Of a stretch of 64,000 bases of DNA, positions 57,858 through 64,000 are shown in pieces. The notes beneath the pieces are model-generated. The model ran no database searches and had not been told where the DNA came from. It was given only the letters and a program-made list of their open reading frames with translations. This stretch comes from Oxytricha trifallax (lineage: Eukaryota > Ciliophora > Spirotrichea > Sporadotrichida > Oxytrichidae): positions 248,001 through 312,000 of the forward strand of contig ARYC01000045.1 in NCBI GenBank assembly GCA_000711775.1. The letters are read 5' to 3'. A program made the translations under genes and the position numbers. Position 1 is the stretch's first letter; each line of letters starts with the position of its first letter.

Positions 57858-58517
57858 AAAATCAGTTAAAATTCTTATAATGAGAATTATAACTTTTAAA
57901 GTGATAGAGAAAAAATCTCTGTATATATATGATTATTATGTTAATAAATAATTAAATAAAATTAAGATTAATTAGTATAATAAATTATTAAATTAATTGT
58001 AAAGTTAAACATTGCAATATATCTCACATAAAAACTTATTAAGTGTTACTTTAATGTCATTATAATAATTTTGTGATCTTTATTCATAATAAGATCCCTT
58101 TTATAAAGAATAAATATTATTAGTACTATTATTAATTAAGGATTCAAACAATTCTATCTAGAATTATACTAAGTCTATATGCATTTACAAGAAGTTTGTT
58201 AAGAAATTGTTTGATTCATGATTTTAGTGTTAGGATAATTTATTATCCACTAAATATGCAGATTAGGGATTTTATAGAGCACTATTCTTTACTTTTTTTA
58301 ATAAGTTAAAATCTATATAGAATTATGACTTAGTTAATATGGAAACTAAGGAATCAAACTTTATTTTATAAAAATAGTATAAGTTTTATTAAAGTTAGAT
58401 TAGCTCAAAGTATATATGAAATTTAGATGTATTTTTATAGAATATACATAAATGAGTAATTTGAAATTATCTAGTATATGAAGAATACTGCATATTAAAT
58501 TTATTATATATTATTAA
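57858..58517. other. AT-rich spacer
   Basis: No gene supported; long frames occur only because TGA is rare in AT-rich DNA. Confidence 0.4.
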
Positions 58518-58583
58518 GCTTCATCTCCAACATTTTAAAAGTTGGTGATGCATCGCCAAAATTTCAAATGTTGGCGATGAAGC
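58518..58583. repeat. 66 bp imperfect palindrome
   Basis: GCTTCATCTCCAACATTTT at the left pairs with AAATGTTGGCGATGAAGC at the right, centred on GATGCATC (58547-58554). It could form a long hairpin. It lies just past the 3' end of the minus-strand gene at 58.6-59.7 kb. Confidence 0.85.
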
Positions 58584-58589
58584 AAAAAT

Positions 58590-59680
58590 ATTATTATAAT
58601 TCTTTAAAAAACATAAAAAAACTTTTTAACTGCAATCTGAAGCAATGAATCCTCTTGAGGAAACACAAACTGCCTCTCCTATTTCATTACCGGTGAATCC
58701 TCATACTTAATCATTATATCAACGGGTGGGCATCTCTCCTATTCAAACTCATCAAAAGTAAAGCCGTGTATTGAAGCTTGAATCGCACTTTCTTCGTACT
58801 TAAAAGACTCCTATTTTCTTGCTTATTTTGTAAGCAACTTATGATCCTTATATTGCTTGAAAAATTCAAGTCTTTGTAAGTCCTCATATCTCTGAATCTT
58901 GTCCTCCTACGAAATCTATTGATTAAGGTGAGAGTTATTTTTCATTTTTGAGGGAGTCAAAATTTAATGATCTGAAGTTCCTTCAATACCGTTAGAATTG
59001 CTCACACTTAGCCTTAAATTTCTACTGTTATTATTAATCTCATCAACTTTTGCATGATGTTAAATTTCTTAACAGAAAAATTGGTGCGCCTTTTATATCA
59101 TCATTTTTCTAAGTTAGGAACCCATTTTATTCTAAGTTTACTCAAGCAGCCTTCTTTATCTCTCTTCCTCCATAACTTAAAAAACTTACTAACCTCTCTA
59201 TCTCATTTAATTTTGATCTCTGACAGGATCAACCTGCATTATGATTTACTGGTACATTTATGCAAGTTAAATCTAATCCTGAGAATACTAGCGATTTTAA
59301 TTCTCAGCTAATATTTTCTAATAGCCCTAGTTACTCTTAGGCGATTAAACCTAAGTTGACGTCTTTTAAGAACTACTGTAGGACTCTTACTTTCCTGTTC
59401 TTGAACTTTTAAAATCTGAGTTTTATGATTAAAGCTAGATGACCTTTTACTGATACTTGAGATACTCTTAATTGATTTTGTTTTCGATGAGTTAAGTCTT
59501 TGTTAAGCTTTTCTCTCCTTTATTCTGAGATTTGTCTCTTGGGGTCTTGGAAAGTGTAAATTTAGACTGAGGAGTCTAAGGTAAAACTTTTTGATTTTAC
59601 CTTGAAGGAGTCTTTTTAATAGCAGACTTCTAGGTAATTTGAGATTTTTAGGCAGAATTGTAATTTTGAGATGACTTCAT
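58590..59680 (-). CDS. Gln/Ser-rich protein, unknown
   Basis: Minus strand, ATG complement of 59678-59680 (MKSSQNYNSAQKSQITQK). Basic Ser/Thr/Pro-rich N terminus (KSAIKKTPSRQNQKVLPQ), then helical QKVMEEERQRRLLEQ-like sequence, ISQEDKIQRYEDLQRLEFFK and IHGFTFDEFEQERCPPVDIM. The frame stays open into AT-rich DNA, so the true stop is not fixed; coding character ends near 58600. Third gene inside the CK2 beta locus. No domain recognised. Confidence 0.7.
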
Positions 59681-59783
59681 TAACAAATTAAGATATTAAT
59701 TAAATTAACAGCTAATTAAAATTTAAATTAATTCCACAATCTCTAAGATAATTACAATAATAAATGCATCTAATTCTCTGTGA

Positions 59784-60274
59784 TCAATTTGTAATTTACT
59801 GACTTGAGCTTCCTGGCATTCCGTTTACTTTAAAACCATATATTGTGGGTATAAATGTTTATGGTCCGTAGTCGGGGACATCTCTTTGATAGTTCATTAA
59901 ATATACACTTGGAAATGAAGTTCCAAAATAAGCTCCGTCCAGAAATATTTAGCATCCTTTCGAATTTGTTGAATGAGAGGATCTCTGGCCTTTTGGTACA
60001 AATACATCTTCACATTTTGGGCAATAAATTTTTACTTTTGAAATTGATAGCTCATCAGACATTCCAATTCATTATATATTAGATGATAGGATATTGTGAT
60101 CTCATAATAAATTATTTAATTGGAAGTACTGCTTACATACCACACTGAACTCTTGGACATTTGCCAAAGACTCCATCTTAATACTTTTACCTTATTATTT
60201 GGAAACCTTTTGGAGTTTAGATAAATCTTGAATGAATTAGCCCATATAGATCAAAAGCTTATTGATAGATTTTA
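59784..60274 (-). CDS. Casein kinase 2 beta subunit, C-terminal segments (scrambled)
   Basis: Minus strand, starting at the shared 14 bp pointer (60261-60274) and ending at TGA (complement of 59784-59786). Encodes LYGLIHSRFIQTPKGFQIIR, QKYQDGVFGKCPRVQC, LPIGMSDELSISKVKIYCPK-C and DGAYFGTSFPSVYLMN, IPTIYGFKVNGMPG. The four zinc-binding cysteines (CPRVQC, CPKC) of CK2 beta are kept. One IES (60066-60117). Joined to the 53.2-53.55 kb segment the protein is 221 aa (human 215). A 12-residue insert (HSTNSKGC...) precedes DGAYFG. The N-terminal segment lies downstream on this strand, so the gene is scrambled. Confidence 0.93.
60066..60117 (-). other. IES in CK2 beta, pointer AATT (52 bp)
   Basis: AATT at 60066-60069 and 60118-60121; deletion gives QAVLPIGMSDELS on the minus strand, as in CK2 beta. 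Confidence 0.9.
60261..60274 (-). other. Scrambled-gene pointer TAAAATCTATCAAT, downstream copy
   Basis: Second exact copy of the CK2 beta pointer; the protein continues here as QAFDLYGLIHSRF. Confidence 0.92.
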
Positions 60275-60347
60275 TACACAATCAAAATCTATCAAATGTA
60301 TTTATATTGATAATACATGCAATCATAAAATATAAATAAATTAAAAA

Positions 60348-61565
60348 ATGAAATCCAATGAAATCAGAATAACTTTACAAAAGCGTAAGTTTTATGTAGA
60401 GAAACGTCGCATAGAAAATCATGAATTATAATTCTTTCTGTAAACTTCAGCTGAAAGAATAAATAAAGTCAAGCATGGTGCTTAATTAGTTTAAGTACTT
60501 CAAGATTAACAGCTTATAAACTCATAGCCCTTGAAATTAATGGAAACTGCTCTGCCTGAATAATTAAAATCATATCCAGATCCTTATGAAGAGGAAGAAA
60601 AGAAGCGCTAAGAAGAAACTTAATATACACTTCCAAAACTTCAATAAATGGCTCGAGGTTCATCCGCTATGGAACTATTACAGAGAGTCAAGCAACAAAA
60701 TTAAATATAGCCAGTCACAATTTAAACAGTGCCTAGTCACAAAATTCTAGAGGAGTATGTAAAAGACTCAAAGTTTGATCCTACTAGGGAAATACACAAA
60801 GAAAAGCATCTAACTGATTTCTTTATATAAAAAGAATTACTTCTCAATAATTATCTCGCTAATGATGAATAAGAAGTAAAACCATTTAAATCTACGATTA
60901 AAACTCAATTTATGTGACATAGGAGTCCTTAGAAAAAGTTAAATATTAAAAAGTAAGCTCAATCTGTGATAGATAACATAGAAGGAAATTAACTTAAAAA
61001 CACCAAGATTTTCAGATAGAAGAAAACAAGAGCAGAGGAATTTATAGATCAAATTTAGAATCAAATTGATAATTAATTAGATAAAGTAGATGACAGAAAA
61101 AGGCAAGCTTAGCTTGAAGAATCGAAATTCAAGGAGGAAATTTGGAAAGCTACTTAACACCAAAATCATAGAATACAAAAATACCTGGATCCTAGGACCT
61201 CTAAAATTCGCTATAACTTTCATTAAATAAATGACAAACTTAATGAAATTAGACGCCTGGATCCATAAATGATAACTCTTTCAAAGCTAAAAAACAAGAT
61301 AAAAGTTTTATCACATGGAAATGAGAGATATCAGTCAATATATACAAGAAATGGCTCTGAAAGAGATTTCATTTTAAGCTAAGATTAATAATAACTAAAT
61401 TAATAACAGAGATCTGAATATAAAGATCCATAGATCTAGAATATATTCAATAGAGATAGTAAAAGCAGAGGTATGATCAAAAGCAAAAGTAATGCTGCCA
61501 TTCTTAATGAAATATTAAATATTGGAAGAAATAGTTTTAGTACCACATAAAAGCCATCGTAATGA
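60348..61565 (+). CDS. Charged helical protein, unknown
   Basis: Plus strand, ATG 60348 (MKSNEIRITLQKRKFYVEKR), TGA 61563-61565. Rich in Lys, Glu, Gln; segments EEEEKKRQEETQYTLPKLQQ, RAEEFIDQIQNQIDNQLDKV and LDPQMITLSKLKNKIKVLS. A single TGA (60915-60917) lies in frame inside; deleting 9 bp between two TA pointers removes it and keeps the frame, giving 402 aa. Otherwise it would be two frames, the second without a start. No domain recognised. Confidence 0.72.
60911..60919 (+). other. Candidate 9 bp micro-IES, pointer TA
   Basis: TA at 60911-60912 and 60920-60921; excision removes the only internal TGA (KTQFRSPQKKLNIKK). A base error or real stop is the alternative. Confidence 0.5.
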
Positions 61566-61674
61566 AAACTATTAATATTTGTTTTTAATTTAATTTCATC
61601 ATATTTTTAAAATTTTCAAGAATGTGCTTTAACTTATCTTAATTTATGAAGTAATAATTATAAATATTAATAAA

Positions 61675-63127
61675 ATGTGCGCGAGTGGTCCAACTTGGAG
61701 AGATTCTTTGAGCAAACGTATACTTTTAGATAACGGAGCTTATGAAATTAAGTTTTCTGCTGCTTCAGAATTAAAGCCTTCTACTATGTTTAATGCAGTG
61801 GGAAAAGATAAAAAGTCAAGGGCAGTATACGCAGGTAACAAACTGTTTGAAGAACTTGAGAATGGGCATAGCAATATGTAGATTACATATCCTATTATCA
61901 GAGGTCTTTTACATGATTTTAATAATGATAAACTCCCATCAATATTAGAATTAAGCCTCTTTCATTTAATAATTAAAAAGATTCAGACTTAGAAACTGTA
62001 ATTTGGAAGCAAATTTTTTCAAAGTTTAAAAAGCTCGAGGAAAGAGCAAGTTGCTTGGCAATAACTTTGCCTCCAGTCCTGCCAGATATTTTTAATTAAT
62101 TTATTTTTGTCTCTTTATTATAAGATAAGTTTTTATTTTGATATCGTGTAGAATAGATTCGCTGAATTAGTGTTTGAAGATTTCGAATTCGATGCATTAT
62201 TTATGAGTTCTACTCATTCCATGATTAGAGAAGCAGCACTTTTGGAGCATCCCTTAAATCTAGGATCAAATTCTCCAAACCCAAGCCACTAATGTGAATA
62301 TGTTATAGATTCAGGTTTTTCTTTCACTTATGGAATGCCATTTTTCAATGGAAAGCCAATGAAATATGCAGCAACTAGAATTGATGTGGGTGGTAAATTG
62401 CTAACAAATCTACTTAATGAAACTATTTCTTACAAAGAGATAAATCTACAAGGAGAGACTCATTTAGTCAATGACATTAAGGAGTAATTGTGCTTTGTAT
62501 CAACATAATTTCAGAAAGATATGGACATATGCTAGCAACCAGTTAATCCAATAGTAAAGGAATATGTACTCCCTGATTACAAAACAAACAAGAGAGGTCA
62601 AATAAGAGATCCAGTTCCTCAAGTTTCATAACAAAAATAAGATCAAGACTTTTTCGACTAAATTAATACTAGCAAGTAACATCAGTCTCAAGCTATTAGA
62701 GTGAACAATGAAAGATTTTCAATTCCAGAAGTCATTTTCACTCCTTCAGATATCGGTATCAATGAAGCTGGACTTCCAGAAATGATTGCTTAATCTATCT
62801 CAAAGTGCCCTTCAGTTATGGAGAGACAGCTTTATCAAAATGTAATTATAGCTGGAGGCAACACTTTACTTACAGGTCTCAAGGAACGTTTAGAAAATGA
62901 TCTACAGCAATATAAACCGGATAACAGCGAGTCCAAGGTCTATGAACTATAATTTTAAATATTTACATAAAAACATATATTTAATTGAACTTACAAGTCC
63001 AGTAACTTCAGCGTGGAAAGGATTAAGACATTTCTGCTAGAATAGGAATAATTTTGAAGAATTTGTAGTCACTAGAAGAGAGTATTAAGAAGAAGGATAT
63101 AGAATACTTAAGAAATTTTATTTGTGA
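61675..63127 (+). CDS. Actin-related protein 6 (ARP6)
   Basis: Subunit of SWR1/SRCAP-type chromatin remodellers that deposit H2A.Z. Three IESs removed leave 1287 nt, 428 aa (human ARP6 is 396). Signatures: ILLDNGAYEIKFS, VFEDFEFDALF, the nucleotide-site YVIDSGFSFTYGMPFF, RIDVGGKLLTNLLNETISY, ETHLVNDIKEQLCFVS, VLPDYKTNKRG, NERFSIPEVIFTPSDIGIN and VIIAGGNTLLTGLKERL, ending VVTRREYQEEGYRILKKF. These fit ARP6 better than actin or other ARPs. A longer, Gln/Pro-rich insert follows the VLPDY motif. Segments are in order. Confidence 0.92.
61915..61979 (+). other. IES in ARP6, pointer GATT (65 bp)
   Basis: GATT at 61915-61918 and 61980-61983; deletion gives GLLHDSDLETVIWKQI. Confidence 0.88.
62094..62151 (+). 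other. IES in ARP6, pointer AAT (58 bp)
   Basis: AAT at 62094-62096 and 62152-62154; deletion gives LPDIFNRFAELVFEDFEF. Confidence 0.88.
62944..62986 (+). other. IES in ARP6, pointer GAACT (43 bp)
   Basis: GAACT at 62944-62948 and 62987-62991; deletion gives SKVYELTSPVTSAWKGL. Confidence 0.92.
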
Positions 63128-63251
63128 TAATTATTTCATTAATCTGTTTATTCAAAATACTATTCCTAAAGTCTTAGATTTTTATGAAGTTGTTAATAAA
63201 TTATTTACAAATACATTTAGAAACTAATTGCTAGAGATATTGCAATAAATC

Positions 63252-64000
63252 TCAGTTTTACATTAATATTTATTTGTCTTTAATCATTTCTTTATATCTC
63301 TTCATTCTTAGCATTTATTTGAATTTAGTGACTTGTTCTCCAACCTCCCCAAATTTGTAGCCTTTATTCATTTTCATAATAGCTCCATGTGGATCCCAAA
63401 TTTCATAAAATTATGTTACTTCATTTATGCTTAATCTCAAGCCCTTGATTATTCTCATAATGACTTACTTCACAAATAGATTTAAGCAAGCTTTTTCTTC
63501 TAATGTAGCTATAGTGTTTTGAGGTTTAGGGGGACTGAAAACTTGTTTGAAAGAATGAGCTATAAACATTATTGGGAACCAGCTGAAAATACCAATGTAA
63601 AAGCTAGTCATAGTTTTATAGTAGAAAGATTGATGAGCCTTGCTTTCGAAAGTAACTTCTGGTAAGTGTAGATGATTATAAGTCTGTATTGATACCTCTA
63701 TAAATTGTGAAAATTTCAGAGATTGTTCAGTTTACTTAGCTTGCTTAATTTGATATCCAAAGATTTTACCATACACAAACTCAAAAATCACATTTTTACG
63801 ATGAAGGAATTTGTATATAAAGTACGCAGATGCTTATAGTAGTGGATTAGGATTAATTTTCTGAAATTTGGATATAAATTTTAGCGAGCTCAAAGCTTTT
63901 ATTAAATTCCTCTCAGTAACCTTGGCCCAAAATATAAATGGAATAAAAAGCAGTTTGAAATGCTTATACAGCAACTTGGAATCATTCATAAATCTCTCGT
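63252..64000 (-). CDS. Membrane-associated protein, unknown, cut by the window edge
   Basis: Minus-strand frame open from the right edge to TGA (complement of 63252-63254). Encodes KHFKLLFIPFIFWAKVTE, FLHRKNVIFEFVYGKIFGYQ, SFYIGIFSWFPIMFIAHSF (likely membrane segment) and INEVTQFYEIWDPHGAIM, ending ...KDKQILMQN. No intron or IES seen in the visible 249 codons. The N terminus lies beyond the window. Family not recognised. Confidence 0.72.

Overview
The window is germline (micronuclear) DNA of a spirotrich ciliate, most likely Oxytricha or a close relative. Four things in the sequence point there. Long reading frames make sense only if TAA and TAG mean glutamine and TGA is the sole stop. Many conserved genes are cut by short AT-rich segments flanked by 2-14 bp direct repeats (pointers), and deleting one repeat plus the segment restores the conserved protein exactly: these are internal eliminated sequences (IESs). 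Spliceosomal introns are tiny (about 31-106 nt, GT-AG). A 78 bp terminal repeat starting with 17 nt of C4A4/G4T4 telomere sequence, as in TBE transposons, sits at 15575-15652. IES coordinates below run from the first base of the left pointer to the base before the right pointer; '+' or '-' is the strand of the host gene.

Layout. 1-10 kb: four plus-strand genes: an unknown protein, type II glutamine synthetase, importin-5 and a RING/TRAF/RanBP2 zinc-finger protein, the last three rebuilt here across 17 IESs. 10-14 kb: AT-rich DNA without a recognisable gene. 14-26.6 kb: an accessory, probably germline-limited block holding an unrecognised four-member minus-strand gene family (X1-X4), three copies of a cyclic-nucleotide-binding-domain gene, a 1.6 kb inverted-repeat transposon with a defective DDE transposase, and TBE remnants. 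Family gene plus CNB gene form a unit present twice. 27-38 kb: compact genes with few or no IESs: two Q-rich proteins, a Nudix hydrolase, a DBF4-type zinc-finger protein, a leucine-rich-repeat protein, a membrane protein and a Lys/Gln-rich protein. 38.7-53 kb: enhancer of rudimentary, a MARK/AMPK-like kinase with a very long Gln-rich N terminus, actin, a PH-like/coiled-coil protein and a Qb-SNARE. 53-60.3 kb: a casein kinase 2 beta gene whose N-terminal and C-terminal parts lie in the wrong order on the minus strand, about 6.2 kb apart, with three other genes between them; an exact 14 bp pointer joins them in frame. 60-64 kb: an unknown protein, ARP6 and a truncated minus-strand gene.

The strongest observations are the scrambled CK2 beta gene wrapped around three genes, a set of very short IESs (6, 9, 13, 14, 24 and 26 bp), an IES carrying CCCCAAAACCCC, and the tandem X/CNB array whose X genes all start with an exon consisting only of ATG. 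For eight genes the rebuilt coding length is an exact multiple of three, which independently supports the junctions. No rRNA, tRNA or CRISPR was recognised.
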